Positions 1 to 19,814 of a stretch of DNA of 64,000 nucleotides are shown piece after piece. The DNA comes from Pardosa pseudoannulata (taxonomy: Eukaryota; Arthropoda; Arachnida; Araneae; Lycosidae). A program made the translations under genes and the position numbers. Below the pieces are notes generated by a model. That model saw nothing but the letters and a program-made list of their open reading frames with translations. It was not told the DNA's origin and did no database searches. Every line of letters begins with the position of its first letter. The first letter of the stretch is position 1. The stretch lies in NCBI GenBank assembly GCA_032207245.1, contig CM063502.1, positions 70,974,116 to 71,038,115 on the forward strand, written 5' to 3'.

Positions 1-3513
<3,513 letters not shown>

Positions 3514-5369
3514 TAATGCATATATTACTAAGACTAAGGTTGTTATTAAGATTAAGAAAAAAGCAAAAGATTTGAAATATTCTATTTATTTTACTAACTA
3601 TTACAGTACTATAAAACTTACTGACTGAATGTTATGCATATAATCTTTGTCGATTATGCAATTAAGAAGAATGCAAAAATTAAGATATGCATTTTATGCT
3701 AACGTAATGGATTGTTATAATGTTTATACTGTTATTAGATAAAAACTAATATTTTTAATCATAGCTTAAAAGATAATTTGCAATAAATTTGACAACTCAA
3801 TTACATATAGTAAATTTTTTGAAAACTACTTTTGATAAAATTATTAATTATTAACTTTTGGAATAATTAATTATTTTCTTTAAAGTATTAAAGCTTTATA
3901 AAATATGTAATTACCTTAACGTATTAAATTTCTAAGAATATTTTTTAAAAAGGAAAGAATCTAGTTTTAAGTCCACTGATACAGTAACTTGGTTAAATCC
4001 GAATCTATAATCAAAGCTTTTAATACATATATTGGTTTTTAAATCACGAGGAAAAACTTTCAGTTAGAAACTTACTAAATATATCAAATAATTTTTTACA
4101 AAGCAGATAAAATGATTGAAACATTTCACTGCTATATATACAAAAGAACAAGTCTGAATAATATTTAAACGTATTTCATGTAAACATAAATTTCTCGCCT
4201 TATTTAGATGGAATATTTTCCTTCCTGATACAAAAACGTAAAAAAAATATATCCTTCTGGTGTATTTTTCATGACACATTAGCAATTCACATTTTAGAAT
4301 TCCCTTTTGTGAATATAAAGTAATATCTAAATATTAAAGAATAACTCTTAACATTTTCATAGTTTTAAAGAATTGATTCTTACAGAGTTTTTAAGGCGAA
4401 AATGAATTTCTAAGAAAATAATAAATGAACTGCTACTAGATTTCTTTTTTTCAAATCTTTTTTACTACTTGGACATACTATATGTAGTTAAAATTTACTT
4501 GCATCAAAGAGGTTAATACTTCAAAAGAAAAATAACTTTACCGAAGTTATTAATTACTAGCTTTTAAAGCTTGCATTAATTGAAAATGTTCCATGCTCTC
4601 AGAATTGGTTCATTTATTTATAGGGTATCCTTTAAACCTAAAAACAAAACTGTTTGGATAGAAGTAACATTCAAGGAAAATAATAAAAGATAATACATAT
4701 ATTAATGAAAATATATTTTTTTTTCTGCAAAACTTTTCCGATAGATTTTTAATTGTAGAACTGACAGCATAAGAACTTTCCAACTTATTAATTTAATCTA
4801 AAAACTAATTCATTTTCAATAAAAGTTCAATTTATACATGTTAAATGATTCAAATGTGTATAAATGATTGTGAAATGATTCAAATATTAATCATATATTT
4901 TTAATGATATAATGTAATTTTTGTAATAATTAAATTTTATACCGTTGTAATATTTATTCAGCATATATAGATAGTTAAATACTCATTTGTTTTTCTTAAT
5001 TATTACTCACAATTTTGTTAAAATTTTCTTAACTGATAACCTACGGTATCCTTAAAACAATTAAGGATCCATTACCAAATAGAAAAAGAAGCTTTTTTAG
5101 TGTACATTTTGTTAATGCATTGACAAGTTTTAGAGGGATTATTGAGGATAATTATTGCTTATAATGTTTTCAGTACTGCCTTACTTAAGTGTTATTGTGA
5201 TAATTAGTGTTTAAACTTTGTAAGCTTGGTTAGAAAAAATTACAAAAAAATATTGTCAAAAAGTAAACAGGAATAATACTGATAAATGTTTAAAAACAAC
5301 AACTTTCACTCTTTTATAGAATAAGATTCTTCTGTAATACGATCTGCTAAAGAAGCTATCTTTGCAATG
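3514..5369. other. AT-rich stretch, nothing recognised
   Basis: Very AT-rich unique-looking sequence without convincing coding frames, RNA genes or transposon ends. The 73-codon minus frame at 4064-4285 has no recognisable features. Confidence 0.55.
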
Positions 5370-5441
5370 TTTAAAAATAATATTTTAAAAATAGTTTAAA
5401 AATAATATTTTAAAAATAGTTTAAAAATAATATTTTAAAAT
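5370..5441 (+). repeat. 25-bp minisatellite, about 2.9 copies
   Basis: Three consecutive copies of a 25-bp unit beginning TTTAAAAATAATATTTTAAA start at 5370, 5395 and 5420. The first two are identical and the third is slightly shortened. The unit is itself nearly self-complementary (TAAAAATAATATTTTA). It looks like a recent local slippage product. Confidence 0.93.
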
Positions 5442-5611
5442 ATGAACATAATACACTAAATTATTTCTTCTTTAGAAAAAATATTAATGTAGCGAAATGA
5501 GTTATATATTACATGTAATATATAAAGGAATGAAAGGCTAAAAACTTCACATGCTTCACAAATGTTTTAATGTTTAATTATATATCTTTCATTACATTCA
5601 ATAATTGCCAA

Positions 5612-6147
<536 letters not shown>

Positions 6148-7968
6148 CAAATAATGCATATATTGCATATTGTTAACTTAACAAATGAGAGATTAAAACA
6201 AATTCATGAAATAGCCATGACGTTAAACGCTTATAGAAAACAAAAATTACATTCTACATGACACAAGAGATGCGAAAACTAGATTACTTCAAAAAGGGAA
6301 GGTTTCAAAATAATCTGCCGTGAAAATGAATATTCAGTTTTGAATATATTCAAATTTTCATTAAAATATTCCCTTATTAGTATAATAATTATAAAATTTT
6401 TCTACAGCTCCGTACACTGAAAGATAGTTTTTATTCACTAAACTGTACTTTTTTATTAGAATTATACATTTAATAATTTAAAGATGTGTAACAGTTATTG
6501 TTTTTTACGCATTAAGTAAATAATTTAGAAGAGTATCAAACAGCTTACTAAGTATTTTAAATTCTAATAAAATTCAATATTTTCCATATTGCCCGTGAAT
6601 TACCAAAATGGTTTTGCTATAATACTTTAATATAATGTGGTTCCACATCAATAAATTAAATTTTCAATGATATAAACTGCACAGTATTATTGTTTTTTCA
6701 ATATTTGTTTTTTCATATGTTCTGCATCTTGCTGTATTGAAAGCCATTTTAAACCACTTAAATATTTTATTATTAAAAATATACATTTAATACCTCAAAC
6801 GTGAATAATAATTACTGATTTTTTTTCAAATTCAAAATGAGAGATTAAAGAAAATTACAAAGAGTTTTAAAGATTTAAAATAAAAATTTACTTTTTTACT
6901 CTACCGCCTGAGCATTGCCAGTATACTTGATGATGGGACGATAATGTCAAGATAAAGTATTAAATTGCATAAATGGTGAAAAAGAATAGAAATATAAAAA
7001 TATTAAGAGCCAGTGCTTTTACTAATTAAAGTAATAAAAATTCCTTGATATTTTCTTACGTCCGCTCCTTATAGTATAGATATCTTTCAACATGATTAGA
7101 AAAATCAAATCCTTGCAAAATATTTAATTCACTAAAATATGAAATAATATCATAAAATAGAAAAATTTCCAATATATTTAGCTTTAAATCATTTATCTCC
7201 CCTTTAAAAATAAGCTATTTCTGTTAGTAAAAGAACTATTAGGCATTTAATTATTGGGAACAGTGGAAAAATTCTGAACTATTCCATTTTTATTATTCTA
7301 TCATTGGCCTTTCGTTAAGATTTCTTTTGAACTAGCTTAATTCGTAGTCATTAAATTAAAGAGCAAAATAAAATGACTTCAAAAGCACGCAATTAAATCT
7401 ATGAATCTGAATCGTTCTTTTAAACAATTTGACAAAATCTAAACTCTTCTGAAAATTGCAAATACACGAGTTCTTTAATTTGACTTTACATGCAATAGAG
7501 GAAAGCACAAGTTTTATTTCTTTCCAGTTTAAAATTTCTTTATCAAATTGATTTACAGTGGTGAATTTCGAGAAACTATTAACTCAGAAAAAACTCTTTA
7601 TTTTTCTGTATGTAAAATACTTTTGAAAATGTAGCATTATTAAAGTAACATTCAAAACCGTATCTTTATTTCCTAAAAATAATTTTATTCCGACGATGTT
7701 GAAAAGAAATTCGATCAGAATTTTAAAGTTAAAATAAACGTTTCCGCGGTATTTAAAAGCTTGTTAAAATGCTTGGAAAAGAGCATCTGCAATTTAACAT
7801 CTGAAAAATGAGAGCAGTGTCTTTTGAATGTCTCATTAAGCTACCATCTAAAATAATAAGATTTTTTGACGGAAAAAATAGTTTTAAGTTCTTTTTTCTG
7901 CATATTATAAATGCAAACTTTACATAATTTTATATTTTATATCATTCAAAATGTCGCATTTTATGTTA
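6148..7968. other. AT-rich stretch, nothing recognised
   Basis: Unique-looking AT-rich sequence. I find no coding frame with recognisable motifs, no tRNA-like boxes and no transposon termini before the mariner end at 7971. Confidence 0.55.
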
Positions 7969-8346
7969 TACGAGGTAGTTCTAAAAATCAAAAAAGCAAT
8001 TTATTCTTTTTTTTTTAATACAAGCACATCAAATGCTTTTCTTGACATAGTCTCCAATCTTCTTAATGCACTTTATGAGCCGAGGTATGAATTTTGATAT
8101 ACTTTCGTCAAAAATGTCTTATTAGTCCATTATTTAATGGCACACTGGACTTAACCTTCGATCAGAAACAATTTTACATTTATAAACGAATTAAGTTAGA
8201 CACCTTATATCAAGAGTACAGTAATTGAAGTGGTATGTATTGTCCGAAATGAATCACTCAAGTGTTGCTTTGTAACGCTATCTATTGTCGTGAAGCAACC
8301 CACCCTCTTCATTAACGTTATTCTTCTTCTATTTTGAACTATGTGT
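7969..8346 (-). mobile_element. Internally deleted mariner-like DNA transposon
   Basis: The left end follows a TA dinucleotide (7969-7970) and begins CGAGGTAGTTCTAAAAATC, close to mariner terminal repeats. The right end, read on the minus strand from about 8345, contains ATAGTTCAAAAT, an imperfect match to the same repeat. Just inside the left end, on the minus strand, is a fragment that translates as the C-terminus of a mariner transposase (8029-8118). The element is only about 380 bp where autonomous mariners are about 1.3 kb, so the catalytic DDD region has been lost. It abuts the LINE relic that follows. The left end and protein match are firm; the exact right boundary is inferred. Confidence 0.75.
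8029..8118 (-). pseudogene. Mariner transposase C-terminal fragment
   Basis: A 30-codon minus-strand frame ends with a TGA stop at 8029-8031. It contains SISKFIPRLIKCIKKIGDYV, which follows the family's C-terminal pattern (...RxxKCI...GDYVEK). No catalytic aspartates are present and an in-frame TAA precedes the fragment. It is a non-functional remnant inside the deleted mariner-like element. Family assignment is from pattern memory, not a search. Confidence 0.75.
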
Positions 8347-8384
8347 TGATGCAGGAATTGAAATTTGTGGAAAATTAGATATAT

Positions 8385-9155
8385 TAAATGTTATCGTTAT
8401 TTCAATATTTGCAACTGAGCTGGGTGCAACATTTTTGGCACTGGAAAAAGCAGATAAAAAAAATTAAACTCAGAGCGAATATGAAAAAAAACATATATTT
8501 AGTAGTAAACAAGAAAACCAGTCTAAAACTTTCGAGATCAGCTGATTTAAATATGAATCTGATAAAGATTTTGCCTGTTTGGGATCTGAGATTAGCTATC
8601 AAAATGGCATTTATACTGAAATCAGAAAGAGGACCACTGCTGCAAGTTGTTATTTCTTTGGTTTAAGATCTCTTCTGAAGTCCCATGTAATTAATAAAAG
8701 CACATAAATTATGCTATAAAAGACATTAATTAAATCTGTTTTAATCTATGCCCCAGAGATCTGGGCTATTACGATGAAGAAAGAGAGAATCTTGGTGATT
8801 TTTGAGAGGAAAGTCCTGAGAACTAATTTTGGTGTTACCTGGGAAATAGATATAACTTGAATTATAAAAAATCTATAAAAGTGAAGTCCATAAGATTATC
8901 TAGAATGAGATGAGCCACCTCTAATAATGCCACCTGTTGAGGATGAATACAGAGAGACATGTATTAAGGTCTTCGATGCAACTCCTATCCATGAAAGATC
9001 AAGAGAAGACCCAAGGAAATATAGAAGGGCTGTCTAGAGAAAGATTACGCTGTATTGAAGATCAGAAACTGGAGTTGCAAATATGGAAGAAGGGTGGAAT
9101 GGAATAGACATCTGAGGAAGGCCATGGTCCACAAAGGTTTATGAGGATTACGAGG
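8385..9155 (+). pseudogene. Degenerate non-LTR retrotransposon (LINE), RT C-terminal part
   Basis: One frame (codons starting at positions equal to 2 mod 3) carries, in order, FLALEKADKK (8432), FACLGSEI (8570), SLLKSHVINK, KTLIKSVLIYAPEIW and FERKVLRTNFG (8801). These match the end of the reverse transcriptase and thumb region of arthropod LINEs (compare FxYLGSEI, KxLIRPVLxYGSExW, FERKxLRxIFG). The frame then shifts: MRWATSNN corresponds to the LRWAGHV motif near the LINE C-terminus, and later text resembles the basic RNWRR-type tail. At least five in-frame stops and frameshifts make it dead. The catalytic YADD region is missing upstream, consistent with 5' truncation. The 3' end runs directly into the (TA)n array at about 9157. 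Clade (RTE- or Jockey-like) cannot be settled by eye. Confidence 0.87.
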
Positions 9156-12990
<3,835 letters not shown>

Positions 12991-13099
12991 CTGTATATTT
13001 ATAAAGCCGTTGGATATCAGTGTCACAAATTCAAGCAGCATGACCGATAAGAGTGTCGTATGTCAAGTCCTTACTGCTATGACTTCCCGATATTGTATG
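12991..13099 (+). CDS. Weak internal exon candidate (36 codons)
   Basis: Inferred exon. It follows GAGCTTACAG as acceptor and precedes a GTAGGC donor, with one base completing a prior codon and then 36 open codons, including TDKSVVCQVLTAMTSRYCM. Local GC is higher than in the flanks. It would join in phase to the candidate at 13835. I recognise no domain, and the splice sites are only moderate, so chance is a real alternative. Confidence 0.2.
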
Positions 13100-13594
13100 G
13101 TAGGCGATTGATTTGTCAAAACTTTTCAATTTCCTGCTTCTTTTAGAGACGAAATGGCAAAATGTAGGAAAGAAGATGATTTTCTCTATTTTTGCATTAC
13201 TTAGTATAAGATTATAATACTACATGTTGATGATTTTTCAACTGAACCATGGCAAATAAATTTTCCTTTGAAATTTGCAATGGTATTTTCAATGAATCTG
13301 CATGTATTTCAAACACATTATTTTTTAATTTGATAACTATTTTAATTTGTTAATGCTTTTCAATATTTCTGTTCACTTAATTTCTAAATCTTTAATACAT
13401 GCAATCGCTCAAATATTACATATGAATGTTTAATATTGTGAGAAAGTTTTTAATTATTCCTCTTAGAAGATATTATGCCGTCTAACGTTTACATTATACA
13501 TTTGACCCTCACCTGAAGGGAAATACAATTTTAATTGCAGTATATACTATATCACCAAACTTGCCGCATATATTGCATAGCTTTCGAGGTTTCC

Positions 13595-13652
13595 TCTTCC
13601 ACGCATCTCTTTTTTCTTCCACGGATCTCTTTCGTCTTCCACACATTTGATT
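13595..13652 (+). repeat. 20-bp minisatellite, about 2.9 copies
   Basis: Three copies of a 20-bp pyrimidine-rich unit of the form TCTTCCACGSATCTCTTT start at 13595, 13615 and 13635, with the last shortened and diverged. The period is exact between copies. Confidence 0.85.
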
Positions 13653-13834
13653 GTTGATGCATTATGTCTTCACAAAGAAGCAATGTTGATAAATGTTCCT
13701 TCTGTAAAAAGTAGTGAACAACAATAAGGTCACCTTATAACAATTGGTACCCACAGTGTTAGGAATCTGTCACTAAATACGTCAATGCCTTTATATTAAA
13801 TCACATTTTGTTTTTAAATTTATATCAACTGCAG

Positions 13835-13903
13835 GAACTCAAAATCTTTCTTCAAAAATATAAAACTTTTAGTGAAGAACAAGTCCTTATTGGAGAATTA
13901 AAG
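13835..13903 (+). CDS. Internal exon candidate (23 codons)
   Basis: A 69-nt segment is bounded by ATATCAACTGCAG (acceptor, with a T-rich run upstream) and AAAG|GTAATA (donor). It is open in phase 0 and encodes ELKIFLQKYKTFSEEQVLIG followed by ELK, a hydrophilic, helix-like sequence that looks more protein-like than the surrounding AT-driven frames. It is phase-compatible with the candidates at 12991-13099 and 14960-15028. No family is recognised; transcript evidence would be needed to call it real. Confidence 0.3.
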
Positions 13904-14959
13904 GTAATATTTTCTTTCCAGAATCTACAGATCTTCAAAAGTTTCTCAAAAATAAATTTCCATTTAACATCATCAAAGTTAGTAATGATTCTAAAACTAC
14001 AATTAAAAAAAAAAGAATTAATGTGATTGTAGTTTTTGCCAGGCAACATTATACAAAAGAATTAAAATACTTTATGTTACATTATAATTATTATATAATT
14101 AAAATTTATTGTTTTGAACACAATGTTTGTTGTTAATGTATCTTTGATAAATATGCCTTATATATAAATAAATTTTTTTCTTATTGTATTTATTAATGTA
14201 TTTTAATTTCCCTTATGTCTCCAACTTTAATCTTCCTTTTCTAACACACGTATATAAAGTTAACGATATATTGCACAATAAATTATTTTAGGCAACTCTC
14301 AAAATACAAATGTTGCCAACATATTGTAAAGACTATTACTTTTCTGTTTGAAACTACTTTGAAAGGTTTATTTTGCTTTGAACTAAAAACTGTATTAACA
14401 GGTTTAATAAATTAATTTACAACTTTTAATCATTAATCTAAAGTACATGAAATAATATGCAGATTAATCAGTTGTATTGTAAAAAAATCATATTTCAATC
14501 GTATATTTCTGTTATATTTATTTAAATTTATAACCCCATTTATTATTCTATGTACTATTTATTATTTGTTTCAAAAACAAGGAAAATTTTAAAAATCATT
14601 AAACATTTTTTGTTCTAAGTTTACAGATAAATATTTATACTTCTTTATTGTCTTTACATGCATGGCATAAACGATTATAGAAGTTGTATTTTAAAAGGTA
14701 TGCATTTTGTTCTAATAATCCATACTTACTTTCACGTTAACTAATTTTTTGTGCTTGTTTCTTTAACACGTGTTATGTATCATCATACATCATGGAACAC
14801 ACTTCTTGTCAAAAGTAAAAAATATACAAATATACACACAAATCCTTACCTTCGCATAAAGAAAAAAAAATAAATGAAAATGTAAACAGTTTATGCAAAG
14901 AACAGTAGTGTCTAACAATTTTATGTTTTGATGTAAAAAACAAATATTTTCTCTTCCAG

Positions 14960-15028
14960 TCGCAGGAAGACTTTGTTGAGATACTGTATTTATTAGACCT
15001 AAAAGAATTTCAAAAGATGTTCTCTTAA
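14960..15028 (+). CDS. Terminal exon candidate (22 codons plus stop)
   Basis: A strong acceptor, TTTTCTCTTCCAG, is followed by an open frame beginning SQEDFVEILYLLDLKEFQKM and ending at TAA (15026-15028). It starts in phase 0, matching the end phase of the candidate at 13835-13903. The acidic, leucine-rich sequence is plausible protein. There is no obvious AATAAA close downstream, which counts against a transcript end here. Confidence 0.3.
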   Translation, partial: SQEDFVEILYLLDLKEFQKMFS

Positions 15029-15732
15029 CTATTGTTCCCTTCTAAAGAAAAATCTTTCAAGTTTTTCATTTCAAAAGATATCTCGCTCTTGCTACATTTT
15101 TTGCATATTGTTTAGTCGTAAGTAATTCATTACCATATTGAGAAAAAAATTGCTAAATACAAAATTCCTTTGTTCCATATCCAAGTCAAGTGAAGAAGCA
15201 ATCTCTTTTGCATAAAGAGAGTAAAGGGAAAAGTTACGAAAAAATGAAGCAAACTGCTCAAAGAAAATGATGATTTAATAGTTATTCATCATTTTTCTGA
15301 ACATAAATCTTTGTCCTTTTGTTAGAGATGGCAAATGCTGCTTTTAATGATGAAGAAATCATTAATTATAAGTCGCTTTTAAACTGTCGTAACTCGTGGA
15401 AAGGATAGAGAATGCATTAACTCAGTCTGGAATTTTAGTTTTTACAGATGAAAAAACTTTCATACTCTTTTAAATCCATTAATTATCTTTACGTAGAATC
15501 AGTTTGAAATTGAATATATTGAATTTAAATATCCGATACCTTGCAGGCAGTTATATCAGCTAGCAGAAGAAATAAGAATTTCAAACAGAAAAGATTTACA
15601 ACCTTTTACTAAATAACTGAAAAATAAGGAAGTACTTTAAATATCATATTAATCATTTTTCACAGCGACTTTGCTAATATGAATTCTATTTAATGATTAG
15701 ACAAAATTAGGTTGAAGTTACTTTTTGATAAA
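15029..15732. other. AT-rich stretch, nothing recognised
   Basis: Non-repetitive AT-rich sequence between the weak terminal-exon candidate and the next (TA)n array. I see no coding or structural feature to annotate. Confidence 0.5.
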
Positions 15733-16268
<536 letters not shown>

Positions 16269-16489
16269 TTAAAAGTTATGTGATTATTCCTTTATCGCGT
16301 ATACATGAACATGAAATTTCTCTTAGTAAAACCTCCATAAGTAACATAGAAAAAGTATATTTATTAAATGTATTATAAATACATTATTCAAACTATCTTA
16401 TCAGTAGATTTATAATAAATGAAATAATAAGTGAGAACTAAAAATTTCCTAGCAGTACAGCCTAACTAGAGGGTTAGTTCCTCTTGTGC

Positions 16490-16668
16490 CTCCGAACGAT
16501 GGGCGATTGGTTAGGTTGCTGGCCTTCAGTACCGGAATTCATGGGTTCGGATCCCACTGTGGCATGGATGTTCGTAGAAGTTCGGAATCGGCTTTAAGCT
16601 GTAGGTCCCGGTCTCATTAGTCCTCGTGTTGCAAAAAGTAGACCGTAGCCCTCCAAATCAAACCTAAA
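16490..16668 (+). mobile_element. tRNA-derived SINE, copy 1
   Basis: The head carries an A-box-like segment (about 16500-16515) and a clear B box GGTTCGGATCC (16544-16554). It is followed by the family body GGCATGGATGTTCGTAG, GTAGGTCCCGGTCTCATTAG and GTAGACCGTAG, ending in CCAAATCAAACC. The same order of blocks recurs at 32180, 44868 and 49551. The tRNA-like head no longer folds as a functional tRNA. A second SINE-like sequence on the opposite strand follows directly. Confidence 0.85.
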
Positions 16669-16975
16669 CCTATTTTGCCAATCTCTGTATTTCAAACCAA
16701 GGGCCCTATGGGGCGAAGCATATGTCACAGTTTGGTGGTCAACCTTAAGCAGAACCCTCGGTAAATAGTTTCCAAGCCTTTCTCTCCAAGTTCCTTCCTT
16801 TTGTATACCCACTGAACGGATGAAAGGCTGAGTCAACATTGCACAGCCCGATTATTGAACCCCAGACCTGTGCCTAGGGAGAGCAATTAAATGAGGATAG
16901 AAAGGTCTAAAGGTGAAAGAGAGACCCTTTGTCAGTTGCCTCATACACCTCATACCATGATGAAAACTCAGGTAA
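16669..16975 (-). mobile_element. Second SINE-like element, opposite strand
   Basis: Read on the minus strand, this GC-richer block contains GGGGTTCAATAATC (B-box-like), GGGCTGTGCAATGTTGACTC, then CAGCCTTTCATCC and GTGGGTATACAAAAGG. The GTTGACTCAGCCTTTCATCC block resembles a central segment seen in some invertebrate SINEs. It ends near GCCCTTGGTTTGAAATACAG next to the plus-strand SINE tail. An 81-codon minus frame across both elements is an artefact of this arrangement. Strand and repeat nature are fairly clear; the exact 5' end is not. Confidence 0.55.
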
Positions 16976-19251
16976 TGTCAATTTTTGCACGTATTTAGCA
17001 TGGTTATATGCTTTTAAAATTAATTATTACGTTGGTCTATCTTCCCCTTTCCCTTGGATAACTTCCGTTAATAATGACTAAGTTTTCTCCTCCACACACT
17101 TATAAGCCTTTCAGGGTTAGCCCTCAGAGTGATCTTTTTTTCTGTTTCCTGCGCGTGTTTAGATGTTTCTATGTTTTAACTCTCTTTTCCGCTTGTAGCA
17201 GTTGTATTTATATGCTCCTTAGAATCAATCATATCAGTAGAGTTTTACGTCAGGTCTTAAGCCTGACTAGCACCCAAATGATGTAAGATTATATATCATC
17301 TCTCAATTAATCAAGATTCGAATGATTCTTACATCTGGAAGTTCTCAAACTTTAAAATCAACTGTTTGGGTGTCAAATTAAAGGAGAATTATGTTGCTAA
17401 AAGTGAGGAATAAATGTTGACGTCTAGTTTTGGACTTTTTGATATTTTTTATTCATATATGTGACTCAAGGGTACTCTTGGACTAAGTCATTAATAAGGA
17501 CTTATTAGTTACCCTATTGACTATTAGATTTAATTTAGAATTCATTTAAAATTAATATTTAATACTGTGACTATAGTAGCGTTACAATTATTTGAATTAT
17601 ATGGGCCGGTCGGTTAATCTCTGTTTAAAAAGAGAATTGCGTCCCACTATTGATTGGCGCCATGGGTTAACCCCGGTTAGCTGTTAAATGACTTTGGTAT
17701 GAGCAGAGCTTAGTCTATGAATAATGGCTGTTGAATATGTCTGGTTAAAGACTTAAGTAGGTATACTGTTAATAAGATTTACACATACAGGGAAACATGT
17801 ATAAATTTGTATTCTTCTGAAACTTCAAGATCATATAATTTAAAAAATAATGCCGTATATAAATAGGTAATAAATGTAATGTCAGCTATTATAATAATTA
17901 ACTGGGAATAAATGACATTTTTCTAGTAAAGTAGTTTGACGTATTTTATATTGTTTTTCAGAATTTTATTTTTAAAAATCGTGTACTAACTTTCTAAGTT
18001 TAATACATTTACTAAGTAATGTATACGGTTATTATTCTGTTATGGGTAGTACTGAATATAAAATGGAATGCAATTTTGAGTGAAAGATATTAATCTGTCC
18101 AAATCATATTTATATTTTAACTTGAAATTTATTATATTTACTCTATTTTTTAAACATAATTTTAAAACCTTTCCTTAAAAGTCAATGTGCAATAATTTTC
18201 ATATGTTTTAACATATTTTCTATAAAAATCTACAAATTTACTTTTTGTAAACATTTCATAATGTTTTAAATTACATTTATAATTATGACTATAAGAATGC
18301 TATAAAAATATCTGTGATAAAAAATCACAAATATTTCCCCAAACCTCTAAAACGTAATTTACAAAAGAAACTAAAAACACTCCTTTCTTCATCTGATAAT
18401 ATGCAAGATGCTCCTAAAAACAAAGTTTCATACATTTTTCCGAACGCAAAATTAATCCTTTTATCGGAAAAAATAAAGCTTTTGTGTCGTTTATGTGCTA
18501 ACGCAAAGAACATGAATAGTCCATCAGTTAATTCTGCAAGGTACTTATATTCCTAAAGCATATCGTAAAGTTTCCGAGCAGATATGAATTGACAGAAGCA
18601 TTATCTTGACTTTGTTCACTGACAGCTCTGATATAATTATGATGTATGAGATGTTGATAATGAATGAATTGGCCAGCTAATGCTAATAAATTAGCGTAAA
18701 AACATTCAAATACATTTTTTTCAGTTTACTATTGAAACACACGTTTAGAACTTTTTCAGTATATTTGCTAATTGCACAGAATCTAATTTAATTTAAAATT
18801 AGTATTTACAGCACAACAATAAATAAAACAGTGTTTGAAATAATTCAAACATTTATCTTTTATTTTTCTAATAAATTATTTTAGTAATATCATTGTTTCC
18901 GAATTTTTTCAAAATCCAATTTAATGGCATCAGAAATCTGTGAGATAAGAAAAATACGTAGGAAGTACTGTATATAAGGAATTAATTTTAAAAATATCAA
19001 AGTAAACTGAGGATTTGAAGATTAAGAAGTTTCCCCATAAGAAGATTTATAAAAGTTTTGATCTATGAAAAAGGCATGAAGAGAAAACAGTATTTATGAT
19101 TAAGTTCAATGAAGCCAACTGCAACCTAGTGGTTTCTGCAAAAGGTAAAACTTTCTGAGAATTGGGCCAAATCGTGTTGATTATTTCTCTTAATACTAGT
19201 TTTTGAGCAAATAAGGTGAGCCTTTACTTGAAAATGTACGGGGGGGGGTAG
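16976..19251. other. AT-rich stretch, no supported gene
   Basis: Frames at 17074-17286 and 18314-18556 (+) have no recognisable domains or splice context. One short segment (about 17626-17671) is shared with 63460-63506 and is listed separately. Confidence 0.5.
17626..17671 (+). repeat. Dispersed repeat segment shared with 63460-63506
   Basis: ATGGGTTAACCCCGGTTAGC and the following TGTTAAATGACTTTGGT align, with about a quarter of positions changed, to ATGGGTTAATCGTGGTTAGC and CATTAAACGACATTGTG at 63460-63506. The similarity spans both sides of the shared TTAA, so it is not simply a transposon end. Family unknown. Confidence 0.5.
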
Positions 19252-19796
19252 CAGGGCCGTAACTAGATCTTTGGCTCACTTGGCAAAAAAAACTGGTCTG
19301 CACCTCTGCCACTAAATATAGTGAGAAAATATATAAACATGTTTTTTTCTATATCATGTATTCAGACGTAACTCACAAAATATTTTGTTGATTCTTAAAA
19401 AAATCCAAGTATATTAATTTTTAATTCTTTCTTCTATTTTTGCCTTATTAATACTTAAAATATTTTTCAGGGAGGGGGTGCTACTTTACTGATGAATAGA
19501 ATAGTTGACTTGAGGGGAATATGTTTTATTTGTACGTTAAATTTTCATAAAATATTGACATATTTCTAAATTTAAATTTAGTTTTAATGACTTTAATGAA
19601 TTCAAAATATAAAAGGAATAGCTGGATTTATACTAAGGCATGTTAAAAGTGTTTAGTAAACATTTTATAAGATTCTAAACCAAGTTTAGTTTCTAGAAAC
19701 ATTTTAAAAATTAAGAACATTCATAAAAAAATAATTTCTAAGCACTTTGGAACTTGCAAGTAAAATTGGACTTACCTCGCCCTAGTTACGGCTCTG
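19252..19796. mobile_element. Non-autonomous DNA transposon with 16-bp TIRs
   Basis: CAGGGCCGTAACTAGA at 19252-19267 is inverted at 19781-19796, where the minus strand reads CAGAGCCGTAACTAGG (14 of 16 identical). CAGGG(C/G)CGTAACTAG ends are familiar from animal MITE-like DNA transposons. The 545-bp interior is AT-rich and has no coding capacity. A G9 run lies just before the left end and G5 just after the right end, so a clean target-site duplication cannot be read. Superfamily not assigned. Confidence 0.75.
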
Positions 19797-19814
19797 GGGG
19801 TTAATGTTCTTTAA

